A stretch of DNA of 64,000 bases from Paenibacillus sp. EZ-K15 (GTDB lineage: Bacteria > Bacillota > Bacilli > Paenibacillales > Paenibacillaceae): NCBI RefSeq assembly GCF_002573715.1, contig NZ_PDHM01000009.1, positions 22,950-86,949 on the forward strand. Reading direction: 5' to 3'. This document shows positions 41,520 to 51,169 of the stretch, one piece after another. The position numbers and the translations under genes were made by a program. The notes beneath the pieces were generated by a model, which had not been told where the DNA came from, did not search any database, and worked only from the letters and a program-made list of their open reading frames with translations. Every line of letters begins with the position of its first letter. The first letter of the stretch is position 1.

Positions 41520-44141
41520 TCAATCCTCTAGCAGGTTCAATGACTGGGCTTTAACCAGAGCCTGCGTGCGGGTAGTCACGCCGAGCTTGCCATACAGCCT
41601 GGATAAATATACCCGAACCGTTCCTTCGGACAGGCCAAGTGCAGCGGCCATCTGTTTATTGGCGGCACCTTGCCGGATCAGATGCAGGAGATTCATTTCA
41701 TTCCGATTCAGCTGCTCCGGGAGAACAGACGGGGATAGCTTGGCGGATGAAGGGTCCGCTTGGGGATAATCCGGAAAATGCTCCAACAGGATGCGTACAT
41801 ATTCAAGCAGCTGATGCTGCTCCGGCTGTAAGCCGCTTTCTTGTCCTTGGTGGTTTGCATACAGCTTCAGCAGCTGGTACATCTCCTCTCCTTCGTCCAG
41901 GAAGGAACGGACATAACCGTTCTGTGCTCCAATACGCAATGCGTCGCCAAGGAGATGAAGAGACTGCTTTCGCTGACCACGCTGATATTCCAGCAGCGCT
42001 TGCAGGCCTGTGATCTCGATGATGCTGGATCGCTGCTGTTCGCGCTCGGCTTGGGGTTTTAACAGCTCCAGGTGGTGAAGCGCCTCGGCTTCCCTGCGCT
42101 GTTTGCCTAACAGGCGAACGAACGCCAGATATTCGGTTTCCCGGCTATAGGTTGGTCGGTCCTTGACGGAAATCGGGAGGCCGGCCGCTTCCTTTCGGGC
42201 TTCGGTTATACGCCCTTCCCGAATATAGAGCATGCATCGTATAGCCTTTAATGGAGCAAGCCATGGGCTCGCTTTCCTGCCGAGGACAGCGGTCCATGCT
42301 TCATCCAAAGCATAATGGGCCAGATGAAACTTGCCCTCCGCAGCGTACAGCTTGGCTTCGGTTATATGAAGCGGCACGAACAAACCCATGGTTTCTTTGG
42401 CGGGGGGCGCATTTCGAATCTGTACCAGCAGTTGACGGCATTCGGTAAGCTTGTTCCATTCATAATACCCCTCGCACAAGGATTGCTTTACATATAAATT
42501 CATGAGCGAATGCGCCCATCCATGGGATTCCAGCACGCCGGTAAACAGATGTGCGATCTTCTCCGTATCAGCGGAGAGAGCTCCCTTCATGCCAAGCGGT
42601 GTACGCCTTACGTAAGGCTCCTGCCGGTTGTAATCGAATTGATAGTAGATTGGATTGTCGGGCATAGCGTTGTCGAGGATGCTTTCGCTGAAAGCAAACC
42701 ATTTGCCGAAGTCCCCGTTCAGAAACACAAGATTGGAACGCACGAACAGGAGGCTGCTTCGGAGCTGCTCCCGTCGATCTGATGACGCGAGTGCGGCGCA
42801 CGTCTCTTCAATCCGGGACAGCATGCGCTCAGACCGCTCCAGATCCCCTGCCAGAACCATGATAAAGGCATGCGCTAATGACATTTCAAGTGTCATCGAG
42901 AATGGGGATGGGATGCGGTCAAACCATTCTAGCAAGGTAGCAATCTCCCCCCGTTCAAGCACGGTTTGCATATGCTGCTCCAGCAGGTTCACGGCCCCCT
43001 CAATGTCCTGCGCTGCAAACATATGGTTAATGGCCTCATCCATAGAACCGGTAGAAGCGTAATATTGCCCGGCAAACCGATGACGCTTCGTATACTCCCC
43101 GTTATCTTCACGTAGCAGGAGGTCCAGCAGAAACTGCGAGAACAGATGATGATAGCGATAGCAGGTATGATGTTCATCCAGTGGAACCAGAAACAGATTC
43201 AGCTTCTGCAGCTCCTCCAGCATCGGGCGGCTGTCGCTGAGATCGGTTACAGCATCGCACACCTGTGGATGAAGCTCCGATAGGACTGCGGTCTGCAACA
43301 GAAAAGTGAGCACCTCGGAAGATAGCCTGCCTATCACCTCCTGGAACAGATATTTTGAGATCAGAAGTTGATTTCCCTTCATATCTTCGACGAATGGCTC
43401 CAGATCGCTGCCGTTTCGCAGGGAAAGCGAAGCAAGCTGGAGCCCGGTTATCCAGCCTTCCGTTCGATTAATCAATGCATCCAGTTGCATCGGAGTTAGA
43501 CGGGGCTGACTGCCATCTGATTCATGCCGGAAAAAGCGCTCGGTTTCATCAGAGGTGAATTCCAGCTGCTTCATTCCGATGTGGTTGACCTCATGGTTAA
43601 CCATCCCTTTCATCGTGGGGAATGGAAGCTCGGTTCGGGAGGAGATGAATAGATGAATAGGCTCAGGGAGGTAATCAATCAAGTAGGAAATCCCCGCATG
43701 GATTGCATGATAGTGAATGCTATGCAGGTCCTCGAGAATGAGATTGAGGGGTTCATGCTCCTCGTATAATTCACTGATCAGCGTATCCAGAAAGCTTTCA
43801 ATCGAGGCGCTTGGCAGCAGATGCGTATGGTTCATAAGCCGATCTCCTTGCTGTTCTGGAAGAACCGAAGCCAAGGAGGCTGCAACGTATCGCCAAAAGC
43901 GGACGGGATCGTTATCCCGTTCATCCAGCGATACCCAGGCGCATCGCTCGTTGGCTCCATGGGCCCACTGGGCCAGCAGCGTCGATTTGCCGTATCCGGC
44001 AGGGGCAATAATGGTAGTCAGTTGTCCATTGTGGCCTGCTGTCATCGCTTGAATAAGCCGATCCCGGTGAATGAGATGCTTTTTTAACCCGGGAAGGCTT
44101 ATTTTCATTTTCAGAATAGGTGAATCAGTCAGTAATTTCAT
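41520..44141 (-). CDS. MalT-like LuxR-family regulator (LAL/STAND ATPase)
   Basis: 873-residue signal-transduction ATPase and activator. Walker A is IIAPAGYGKSTLLAQW (about 44-59); the Walker B-like strand is LNLILEDLHSIH (about 133-144); an STAND-type NTPase region, helical repeats (about 350-790) and a C-terminal LuxR helix-turn-helix (about 805-868: NEMNLLHLIRQGAANKQMAA and EGTVRVYLSRLYGKLGV) follow. Such proteins bind ATP and a ligand, oligomerise and activate promoters, as MalT does with maltotriose. It is divergent from the RCC1/SLH gene with 191 bases between starts, making that gene its likely target. Confidence 0.9.
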   Translation of the reverse strand: MKLLTDSPILKMKISLPGLKKHLIHRDRLIQAMTAGHNGQLTTIIAPAGYGKSTLLAQWAHGANERCAWVSLDERDNDPVRFWRYVAASLASVLPEQQGDRLMNHTHLLPSASIESFLDTLISELYEEHEPLNLILEDLHSIHYHAIHAGISYLIDYLPEPIHLFISSRTELPFPTMKGMVNHEVNHIGMKQLEFTSDETERFFRHESDGSQPRLTPMQLDALINRTEGWITGLQLASLSLRNGSDLEPFVEDMKGNQLLISKYLFQEVIGRLSSEVLTFLLQTAVLSELHPQVCDAVTDLSDSRPMLEELQKLNLFLVPLDEHHTCYRYHHLFSQFLLDLLLREDNGEYTKRHRFAGQYYASTGSMDEAINHMFAAQDIEGAVNLLEQHMQTVLERGEIATLLEWFDRIPSPFSMTLEMSLAHAFIMVLAGDLERSERMLSRIEETCAALASSDRREQLRSSLLFVRSNLVFLNGDFGKWFAFSESILDNAMPDNPIYYQFDYNRQEPYVRRTPLGMKGALSADTEKIAHLFTGVLESHGWAHSLMNLYVKQSLCEGYYEWNKLTECRQLLVQIRNAPPAKETMGLFVPLHITEAKLYAAEGKFHLAHYALDEAWTAVLGRKASPWLAPLKAIRCMLYIREGRITEARKEAAGLPISVKDRPTYSRETEYLAFVRLLGKQRREAEALHHLELLKPQAEREQQRSSIIEITGLQALLEYQRGQRKQSLHLLGDALRIGAQNGYVRSFLDEGEEMYQLLKLYANHQGQESGLQPEQHQLLEYVRILLEHFPDYPQADPSSAKLSPSVLPEQLNRNEMNLLHLIRQGAANKQMAAALGLSEGTVRVYLSRLYGKLGVTTRTQALVKAQSLNLLED

Positions 44142-44332
44142 AGATACCCTCGCTATATACGAACGTTATTTTTACGAAATTTGAGTCAAGATAACTAGAT
44201 TATATGAAAAAAATGATGAAAAGTTAACGTTTGTCAATCGTTTCCCTTCCATTTATTTGATAGCATCCATAGTACCGCGGTCCCGACCGGGATTGTGGTT
44301 TATAAGCGCTGATGAAATGAGGGAGGAGATTT

Positions 44333-47300
44333 ATGTTAAGGCGTTCAGGGAAAATCCTGCTATGTATAGCTTTGCTGTTGATGCAGATGGATTGGGTATT
44401 CGGATACCGGCAAGCCTTCGCAGCCACCGCGGTTGCACCGAAGCTTGTTGCCGGTTACTATCATACCGCTTCGCTTGTAAGCAGCGGCGAGGTTTATTCA
44501 TGGGGGTATGGAGACAGGGGACAGCTGGGCGACGGCAGCTGGAGCACCCGGATCACTCCGGTCATGGCGAAGGGTTTGAACCATGTCATTGACATTCATT
44601 CCGGCGTCCGCAGCTCCATGGCGCTCCGCCAGGACGGAACGGTGTGGACCTGGGGGGCGAACGAGAACGGACAGTTGGGAATTGGAACGACAACGAATGT
44701 GAACGCCCCCACACAAGTTGCGGGTTTAAGCGGGATCAAGGCCATATCCGGCGGATTGGGCTATCACGGCATGGCACTTTCAGAGAACGGAAGCGTATGG
44801 ACTTGGGGGAGAAACGTCAACGGAGAGCTGGGCAATGGAACGACGATACAACAAAACTTCCCGGTTCAGGTGACCGGTTTGAACGATGTGACGGCTATTG
44901 CGACTGGAGGATATTACAGTCTTGCGCTGAAATCGGACGGTACCATATGGGCCTGGGGCGTGAACGGAGACGGGGAGCTTGGCGATGGAACGACGACGGA
45001 TCGATACATACCGGTACAGGTTGCCGGGCTGACAGACGTCATTGCGATTGCCGCCGGGGGGTCTCATAGTTTGGCCGTTAAACAAGACGGCACCGTATGG
45101 GCATGGGGAAAAAATACATACGGCATGCTTGGTGACGGCACGAGAACAAACCGAACGAGACCGGTGCAGGTTAGAAACCTGGAGCATATTGTGGCGGTTG
45201 CAGGCGGTGGGTACCACAGTCTTGCAGTGGACCAAGCAGGAAACGTATGGAGCTGGGGGGATAACAGTCAGAAGCAGCTCGGTCTGGGCTCGAATGTTTC
45301 CAGCCTAATTCCGGTCTCTGTGTCAGGGATCGAGCATGTTCGTGAAATTTCCGCTGGCGGTTTTCATAGCGTGGCAATGAAGAAGGATGGAACCGTCTGG
45401 GCATGGGGCTCTAACTCCGGAGGGCAAATCGGGGATGGAACCTACAACAATACCAGGGATATTCCTACCCTGACGAAGGCCGTGCTGGATACCACGGCGC
45501 CGGATACGAGCAGTGGGATTCTGAATCCTTACAGCATTACGGCGGATTCGGTTGGATTGGAGTGGCCTAAGGCCTTGGACAATATGACGGAGCAGTACGA
45601 ATTGCAGTATCTATTATATTCGTCAGGCAGCCCCAATATCGGGGACGTAAGTCAAATGGAGAGGTATGGAAAGCCGATCGGAAGCTACACGGCGGATCAA
45701 ACCGCACTTGCGGTAAACGGACTTGCGGAAGGCACGGATTATTATTTTAATGTCATCGCCAAAGATGCCGTCGGCAGAAAAAGCGCATACCGTATGCTGA
45801 AAGTGACAACGAAATGGCCACAAATCTACTCGTTAATCTATGATGGCAACGGAAATGCCACGGGGAATGTTCCGGCAAGCAGCGGTTTGTTTGCCAAAGG
45901 CGACGAAACGGTTGTGGCGGGCAATACGGGCCAACTGGGCAAGGATGGATATACCTTCGTCGGCTGGAATACGGAGGCCGATGGAAGCGGGATCGATTAT
46001 CCGGCTGGAGGCAAGCTTATATTTGGTACGCAGGATGTCACGCTGTATGCCAAATGGAGTGCGAACCCGGCACCAACCGAACTTACGGCGGGATCGTATA
46101 CGCCGGCTCATCAGTCTGTCGGGGTTGAAAGAGATGCGACCTTGCAGGTTGTCTTTAATGAAGAAGTGACGGCTGTGTCCGGTAAATCGATTACGATTAG
46201 GCAAGCTTCGGATCAGCGCGTCGTGGAGACCATCGATGCTGCTGATGCAGGTAAAGTCTCGGTTCTCGGGAACACGTTGACCCTGGATCCGTTGACTGCT
46301 TTCGACTATGGAACGACTTATTATGTCGAGATCGAGTCTGGGGCTTTTACCGGTAACCATTCGGGTACCTATTTTGCCGGAATTCAAGGCGGGGATACCT
46401 GGAGCTTTACGGTCAGGGAGCCTGCGACCACGCCGTATGACGCCACCTTGCAAGCATTGGCGCTGAATTCACCTGGAGCGGAAGTGGGTCTGAGCCCTGA
46501 ATTCGATAGATACCATTATGACTATAAGGCACAGATAGCCAATGAAACGGATCGCCTTACGGTGACTGCCCAGGTGTATGACGCTCGTGTACAGGTAACG
46601 GTCAGCGTGTACGGGGAAGCCGGGGATTTGGAAGTGGGGCCGATCGATATTTTCTCCGGTCAGGAGAGCCCGGAACTCCCGGTTTCCGTCGGTAACCATA
46701 TAATCGAGGTCGTTGTGACGGCGCCGGATGGCCAGCATCTGAAATATAGAGTGATGGTGACAAGAGCGTCGTCAACCGGAGGCGGAGGTGTAACGCCTGA
46801 AGAACCGGGAGGAGGTTTATCTCCTGGAGGTACTGGCTCCGGCTCAGGATACGCAAATTCAGGTTCATCAGGCAGTGCCACGCCAGCAGAGAATAGAGTG
46901 AATGTCAGAGTTACGCTAAACGATGAATCTCAGGAAGGGATGGTTACAGGCTTGTTCCATGAGACAGATGGACATACCGTCGTTTCGATGAAGCTGGATA
47001 CGGCAAAGCTGGAAGCCCGTTTAAAGACCGTGGACTACAATCCGGTCATCGTCATTGCGCTTGCACAGCCTGCGGATCATGTCTACCTGGAAATAAGCGG
47101 TGCTGCAATTGACCTTCTTGATGCTAAGCAGGGCGCCATTGAAATCCGATCCGTTCTCGGTACCTTCCATGTTCCTGCTGCCGTGATGGCGTCATCGCGC
47201 TGGCAGAAGTCGGGAAGTTTGGATAAGCCGATAGCGGCGGATCAAATGTTGGTGACTCTGACGATGGCTGCCAGCGATGCAGCTAAGGTAAAGGCTGTTC

Positions 47301-48199
47301 AGAAGGCGGCGCTGCAATCCGGCATAACCCTTGTCGGTTTGCCTGTCGATTTTGAAATTACAGCTAAAGTTCAGGACATATCCCTGCAATTAGATCCGTT
47401 TCCACAGTATGTGGAGCAGCGGATTTCATGGTCACAGGGAGCGTCAGGCCATATTACTACGGCTGCCCGGGTGGATGAGAATGGAGATTTCCATCATATT
47501 CCGACGCGAATAGAGATGAAGAAGGATGGCAGCGAGGCCGTTCTGCACCGTCTCGCTACTGGAACCGTTGCTCTCATATCTCATCAAGTGAGCGTTGCCG
47601 ATGTTTCGTTTCATTGGTCCAAGGATGCCGTGAACGATCTGGCTTCGCGATTGATCCTCGATGGAAACGGCCGAGTGAAGGAACCCACAAACACGGGTGC
47701 GAATCAGCCTGAGATGACCCTTTTCGCTCCGGACGCTCATGTGAATCGTGCGGAGTTTGCTGCCATGATCGTCAGGGCACTCGGTTTGCACGAGGTGAAG
47801 GGCGAAATCCCTGCTTTTCAGGATGTCAGCGCAGGCGACTGGTATAGCGGCGTCATTGCACAAGCCGTACAGTATGAGCTTCTTCAGGGGTATGAGGACG
47901 GCCGTTTTCGGCCAACTCAAGGGATTACGCGCCAAGAGGCCATAGTGGTTATGGGTAGAGTGATGAAGCTGGCAGGTATAACAAGTACAGTGAATGAGAT
48001 GGAATCAGCTGATATCCTTTCCTCTTTTAAAGATCTCCAAGATCTGTCCGCTTGGGCCAGACCGGCTGCTGCCGCGCTTGTGCAGCAAGGAATAGTCCAT
48101 GGAGCCGACGCAGGGCTTAAGCCGCTGCAGAAGCTGTCCCGCGGCGAGGCGGCCGTAATGCTGCAGCGGTTATTGAAGGCAGCAGAGCTGATCGATTGA
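44333..48199 (+). CDS. giant SLH-anchored surface protein with a seven-repeat RCC1 propeller
   Basis: 1288-residue exported protein. Signal peptide about 1-33. Seven RCC1 repeats (about 38-390) share the core (V/I)W(A/T/S)WG...GxLGxG, exactly enough for one closed seven-bladed propeller. Then FN3-like (about 392-495), InlB B-repeat (about 500-577, ending LYAKW), Big_5 (about 580-700), a cadherin-like sandwich (about 705-805), a Gly/Ser linker, an unnamed domain (about 855-1070) and three SLH units to the end. From the InlB repeat onward it parallels the SLH protein at 25.4 kb. The start follows GGGAGGAG. It is probably wall-bound via SLH to pyruvylated polymer and presents the propeller for binding; the ligand is unknown. 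Confidence 0.88.
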   Translation: MLRRSGKILLCIALLLMQMDWVFGYRQAFAATAVAPKLVAGYYHTASLVSSGEVYSWGYGDRGQLGDGSWSTRITPVMAKGLNHVIDIHSGVRSSMALRQDGTVWTWGANENGQLGIGTTTNVNAPTQVAGLSGIKAISGGLGYHGMALSENGSVWTWGRNVNGELGNGTTIQQNFPVQVTGLNDVTAIATGGYYSLALKSDGTIWAWGVNGDGELGDGTTTDRYIPVQVAGLTDVIAIAAGGSHSLAVKQDGTVWAWGKNTYGMLGDGTRTNRTRPVQVRNLEHIVAVAGGGYHSLAVDQAGNVWSWGDNSQKQLGLGSNVSSLIPVSVSGIEHVREISAGGFHSVAMKKDGTVWAWGSNSGGQIGDGTYNNTRDIPTLTKAVLDTTAPDTSSGILNPYSITADSVGLEWPKALDNMTEQYELQYLLYSSGSPNIGDVSQMERYGKPIGSYTADQTALAVNGLAEGTDYYFNVIAKDAVGRKSAYRMLKVTTKWPQIYSLIYDGNGNATGNVPASSGLFAKGDETVVAGNTGQLGKDGYTFVGWNTEADGSGIDYPAGGKLIFGTQDVTLYAKWSANPAPTELTAGSYTPAHQSVGVERDATLQVVFNEEVTAVSGKSITIRQASDQRVVETIDAADAGKVSVLGNTLTLDPLTAFDYGTTYYVEIESGAFTGNHSGTYFAGIQGGDTWSFTVREPATTPYDATLQALALNSPGAEVGLSPEFDRYHYDYKAQIANETDRLTVTAQVYDARVQVTVSVYGEAGDLEVGPIDIFSGQESPELPVSVGNHIIEVVVTAPDGQHLKYRVMVTRASSTGGGGVTPEEPGGGLSPGGTGSGSGYANSGSSGSATPAENRVNVRVTLNDESQEGMVTGLFHETDGHTVVSMKLDTAKLEARLKTVDYNPVIVIALAQPADHVYLEISGAAIDLLDAKQGAIEIRSVLGTFHVPAAVMASSRWQKSGSLDKPIAADQMLVTLTMAASDAAKVKAVQKAALQSGITLVGLPVDFEITAKVQDISLQLDPFPQYVEQRISWSQGASGHITTAARVDENGDFHHIPTRIEMKKDGSEAVLHRLATGTVALISHQVSVADVSFHWSKDAVNDLASRLILDGNGRVKEPTNTGANQPEMTLFAPDAHVNRAEFAAMIVRALGLHEVKGEIPAFQDVSAGDWYSGVIAQAVQYELLQGYEDGRFRPTQGITRQEAIVVMGRVMKLAGITSTVNEMESADILSSFKDLQDLSAWARPAAAALVQQGIVHGADAGLKPLQKLSRGEAAVMLQRLLKAAELID

Positions 48200-48249
48200 T
48201 TCAGCGGGATTAACATAGGGTCGGATCTTAGAACATTTCATATATTTGC

Positions 48250-48275
48250 AGGGGATGCCATTAGGCATCCCTTTC
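48250..48275 (+). terminator. terminator after the RCC1/SLH gene
   Basis: Stem AGGGGATGCC / GGCATCCCTT with an ATTA loop and a short T tail. Confidence 0.8.
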
Positions 48276-48309
48276 TGCGTGAATGAAAAGGAAAAGCAGC
48301 ATATAAGCT

Positions 48310-48376
48310 GCCAACAATTTGAAAATAATGCGTTTTCATGCTGATCTCTGTAGAAAACGCTTGCTCAAATGTTGGC
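48310..48376. other. nested hairpin upstream of the PurBox
   Basis: Outer arms GCCAACAATTTG / CAAATGTTGGC (one bulge) enclose inner arms GCGTTTTC / GAAAACGC. It lies before the nucleoside operon promoter, so it is not in that mRNA leader unless a further promoter exists upstream. Could be a read-through barrier, an operator or a structured RNA. Confidence 0.4.
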
Positions 48377-48377
48377 A

Positions 48378-48422
48378 ATTTCCGAACATTCTCGACATTT
48401 TGATAAGGTAATGTTCTGTGAT
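48378..48422. promoter_or_regulatory. PurR-type operator (PurBox pair)
   Basis: ATTTCCGAACATT (48378-48390) matches the PurBox consensus AWWWCCGAACWWT at every position. AATGTTCTGTGAT (48410-48422) is an inverted, imperfect second box, 19 bases away; canonical pairs are 16-17 apart. It lies about 70 bases upstream of the -35, further than usual. PurR control fits the purine-nucleoside uptake genes downstream. Confidence 0.55.
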
Positions 48423-48491
48423 ATCGGCAGTTTTCCGCCAAATTTTTGCTAAAAAACACATTAAACTACATAAAACGCTAAAATTTTTGTT

Positions 48492-48520
48492 TTGACATCT
48501 GCTTGTCTATACCATAGGAT
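48492..48520 (+). promoter_or_regulatory. promoter of the nucleoside uptake operon
   Basis: Consensus -35 TTGACA (48492-48497), 17-base spacer, TAGGAT (48515-48520). It sits 42 bases before the lipoprotein start. Confidence 0.75.
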
Positions 48521-48562
48521 AATAGTATAAAAAGTGCTCACTTAGGAGGATAAGGTCAGGAA

Positions 48563-49606
48563 ATGAAAAAGACATGGTCAATTCTATTAACACTCGTATT
48601 ATCCGTTGGATTGCTTGCAGGTTGCGGCAATAATGATAAGTCTACTGACAATGGTGCAGCTAATGGCGGTTCAGAAGGATCTCAAGATAAGAAACGCATT
48701 GCACTTGTTCTCCCTGAGAAGATCGGCGTGAATCCTTTCTTTGCATTGATGGACGAAGGATTGCAGAAGGCTGCTGCCGATTTCAATGTCGAAGTGAAAA
48801 CGATTGAATCGACAGACCCGGCCTCGATTGAGCAAAACCTGCGTACGGCGGTTGCTGAAAAATATGATTTGATTATCACATCCACCTTCCAGATGGAAGA
48901 TGCACTGAAGAAGGTTGCACCGGAGAATCCGGACGTGCCTTTTGCCATTATCGATACGGTAGTGGATTTGCCGAATGTCCGCAGCGTCGTATTCCGTGAA
49001 CATGAAGCAGCTTATCTGCTTGGTGCAGCAGCTGGATTGGCTACGAAGACCAACAAGGTTGGCAACGTGGTTGCAGACGACATTCCTATTATGCATAAAT
49101 ATATGACCGGCTTTGCAGAAGGTGCAAAATCGGTAAACCCTAACGTTGAAATTTTCGTTAACTACGTCGGCGGTTTCACAGATCCGGCTAAAGCGAAGGA
49201 ACTCGCACTCCTGCAGAACTCCAAAGGTGCCGATTTCGTTGCAGGCCTTTCCGCTGTTGGTGATTTGGGCGTATTCGAAGCCGCGAAAGAGAAAGGCTTC
49301 TACGCTTCAGGACAAGATACGGATAACACGGGCACGGATCCCGAGCACGTTGTGCTTGCTCAATTGAAAGGTACAGACGCTGTTGTCTACGAAACGGTTA
49401 AAGACTTTGCAGAAGACAAATACTCATTCGATATTCGTGATTACGGTCTGAAAGAAGGCGGTGTGGGTCTTACTTACGTAACCCATGAGAGCAAAACACC
49501 GCTTAACCCATTCATTGGACAAGACATCGTGGATCAGCTTAAGGTGATTTCCGACGATATTATCGCCGGAAAGATTAAAGTAACCAACGCATTGGAACAA
49601 AATTAG
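48563..49606 (+). CDS. nucleoside-binding lipoprotein, BMP/PnrA family
   Basis: 347-residue surface lipoprotein, the receptor of the ABC importer encoded next. Lipobox LLAGC with Cys 21, then a Ser/Asn/Gly-rich tether. BMP-family body: VLPEKIGVNPFFALMDEGL, ADFNVEVKTIES, EHEAAYLLGAAAGLATKTNKVG and FVAGLSAVGDLGVFEAAKEKG. Characterised members (PnrA; B. subtilis NupN/YufN) bind purine nucleosides. The start is behind TAGGAGG. A hairpin after the stop probably keeps this gene expressed above the downstream ATPase and permeases. Confidence 0.92.
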   Translation: MKKTWSILLTLVLSVGLLAGCGNNDKSTDNGAANGGSEGSQDKKRIALVLPEKIGVNPFFALMDEGLQKAAADFNVEVKTIESTDPASIEQNLRTAVAEKYDLIITSTFQMEDALKKVAPENPDVPFAIIDTVVDLPNVRSVVFREHEAAYLLGAAAGLATKTNKVGNVVADDIPIMHKYMTGFAEGAKSVNPNVEIFVNYVGGFTDPAKAKELALLQNSKGADFVAGLSAVGDLGVFEAAKEKGFYASGQDTDNTGTDPEHVVLAQLKGTDAVVYETVKDFAEDKYSFDIRDYGLKEGGVGLTYVTHESKTPLNPFIGQDIVDQLKVISDDIIAGKIKVTNALEQN

Positions 49607-49616
49607 TTCTCACCTG

Positions 49617-49645
49617 GACCGGCTGCACATGAGCAGTCGGTCTTT
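49617..49645 (+). terminator. intercistronic hairpin after the binding lipoprotein
   Basis: 10-bp stem GACCGGCTGC / GCAGTCGGTC with one G-U pair, 6-base loop and TTT. Probably a partial terminator setting the ratio between receptor and channel. Confidence 0.65.
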
Positions 49646-49675
49646 CATTCAGAAGCGAAAGGAAGGCATGACTCG

Positions 49676-51169
49676 ATGCTACTCCAGATGGACAATATTA
49701 CGAAAAAGTATGGCGAGTTTAGCGCAAACCGCGGCATTGATTTTTCGCTGCGTGCGGGTGAAGTTCATGCGATCGTCGGGGAGAATGGTGCAGGCAAAAC
49801 AACGCTGATGCGGATATTGTACGGGATGGAGCAGCCAACCTCGGGTACGATTCGGCTGAATGGCAAGGAAGTTTCGTTTGCAAGCCCGGTGGGCGCGATT
49901 CAGGGCGGCATCGGTATGGTGCACCAGCACTTCATGCTGTTTCCTACGTTTACGATCGCCGAGAATATCGTGATCGGCAATGAGCCGGGATCAGGTGCCA
50001 GGTTTGACCGCAAGCAAGCCGTGAAGATTGTTGAGGGTCTTTGTGATCAATACGGAATGAAGGTGGATCCCCGCGCAATCGTAAGCAGCAGCGCGCCTGG
50101 CGTGCAGCAGCGGGTTGAAATATTGAAGGTGCTGTATCAGGGCGCCGAAATCATTATATTGGATGAGCCAACGGGCGTGTTGACGCCGCTCGAGGTGCAG
50201 GAGCTCCTGGATGCCATTAAACAGCTCTCCAAACAGGGAAAGAGCTTTATTCTGATAAGTCATAAATTGAACGAGGTCCTTGATGTGGCTGATCGCATCA
50301 CGGTGCTCCGTGACGGTGCCGTCACGGGCGTTGTGGAGAAGGGGAACACCGATGCCCATCAGCTTTCCCGTCTCATGGTCGGCCGCGAGCTCATAGAGCT
50401 AGATCGTAAGCCGATCACGCCGGGCGAGAAGGTGCTGGAAGTATCGGATGTTTCGATCCGCGGAACAAAAGGAAAACCGGTTCTCGACGGCGTAAACCTG
50501 GAAGTGCGGGCAGGCGAGATTGTCGGGATTGCCGGTATTTCCGGCAACGGGCAATCCGAACTGCTGCAGGTGATCTCCGGTCTGGCTCAGCCGGACAGCG
50601 GACGGATTGCCGTTTCGGGTAAGGACGTAACCGGCATGTCGACAAGAGAAGTACGGGAGCACGGATTAGCCCATATTCCGGAGGATCGCTATGTATGGGG
50701 TGCTAATCGAACGGCAACCGTGATGGATACCGGGCTTATGGGGCACCACCGCCGCTTGCAGAAGGGCGGCTTCCTTAATCTGAAGGACATTCGTTCGTTA
50801 GTTTCCGGGTGGGTTCAGAAGTTCTCGATCAAGACGGGCTCCCTGGAGACCAGCACGCAATATTTATCCGGCGGCAATCTGCAGAAGCTGATCGTCGCAC
50901 GGGAACTGGAGCAGGGAACCCCGTTCCTGATCGCTGCCGAACCGACGCGCGGCGTCGACATCGGGGCTATGGAGACGATCCATGGCGAGCTGCTCAAACG
51001 GCGTGAAGAGGGGACGGGAATTCTGGTGGTATCGTCGGAATTAACGGAAATTTTGAAGCTGTCTGACCGGGTTCTGGTAATGTTTGAAGGCCGGATTGCG
51101 GGCGAGCTGTCGGCGAAGGAAGCGACAGAAGAGAAGTTGGGACTGCTGATGGCGGGAGGTACCTTGTAA
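49676..51169 (+). CDS. nucleoside ABC transporter ATPase, two-domain
   Basis: 497-residue double ATP-binding protein of the sugar/nucleoside group. First half: Walker A VGENGAGKTTLMRIL, signature SSSAPGVQQRVEILK, Walker B IIILDEPTGVLTP. Second half: IAGISGNGQSELLQV in place of a normal Walker A, signature LSGGNLQKLIVARE, FLIAAEPTRGVDIG. The second P-loop lacks the GKS/T triad and the first site's signature is degenerate, as is normal for this subfamily, so probably one composite site hydrolyses ATP. The start lies after AAAGGAAGG; the stop overlaps the next start by one base. Confidence 0.93.
   Translation: MLLQMDNITKKYGEFSANRGIDFSLRAGEVHAIVGENGAGKTTLMRILYGMEQPTSGTIRLNGKEVSFASPVGAIQGGIGMVHQHFMLFPTFTIAENIVIGNEPGSGARFDRKQAVKIVEGLCDQYGMKVDPRAIVSSSAPGVQQRVEILKVLYQGAEIIILDEPTGVLTPLEVQELLDAIKQLSKQGKSFILISHKLNEVLDVADRITVLRDGAVTGVVEKGNTDAHQLSRLMVGRELIELDRKPITPGEKVLEVSDVSIRGTKGKPVLDGVNLEVRAGEIVGIAGISGNGQSELLQVISGLAQPDSGRIAVSGKDVTGMSTREVREHGLAHIPEDRYVWGANRTATVMDTGLMGHHRRLQKGGFLNLKDIRSLVSGWVQKFSIKTGSLETSTQYLSGGNLQKLIVARELEQGTPFLIAAEPTRGVDIGAMETIHGELLKRREEGTGILVVSSELTEILKLSDRVLVMFEGRIAGELSAKEATEEKLGLLMAGGTL

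Noticed and set aside
44440..45480. Periodic DNA resembling a tandem repeat or CRISPR-like array
   Set aside because: The period of about 150 bases follows the RCC1 protein repeats, with synonymous variation throughout; there are no uniform repeats or spacers.
48200..48562. Purine riboswitch upstream of the nucleoside uptake operon
   Set aside because: The nested hairpin lacks the conserved purine-aptamer junction and loop sequences, and it lies upstream of the -35/-10 rather than in the mRNA leader.
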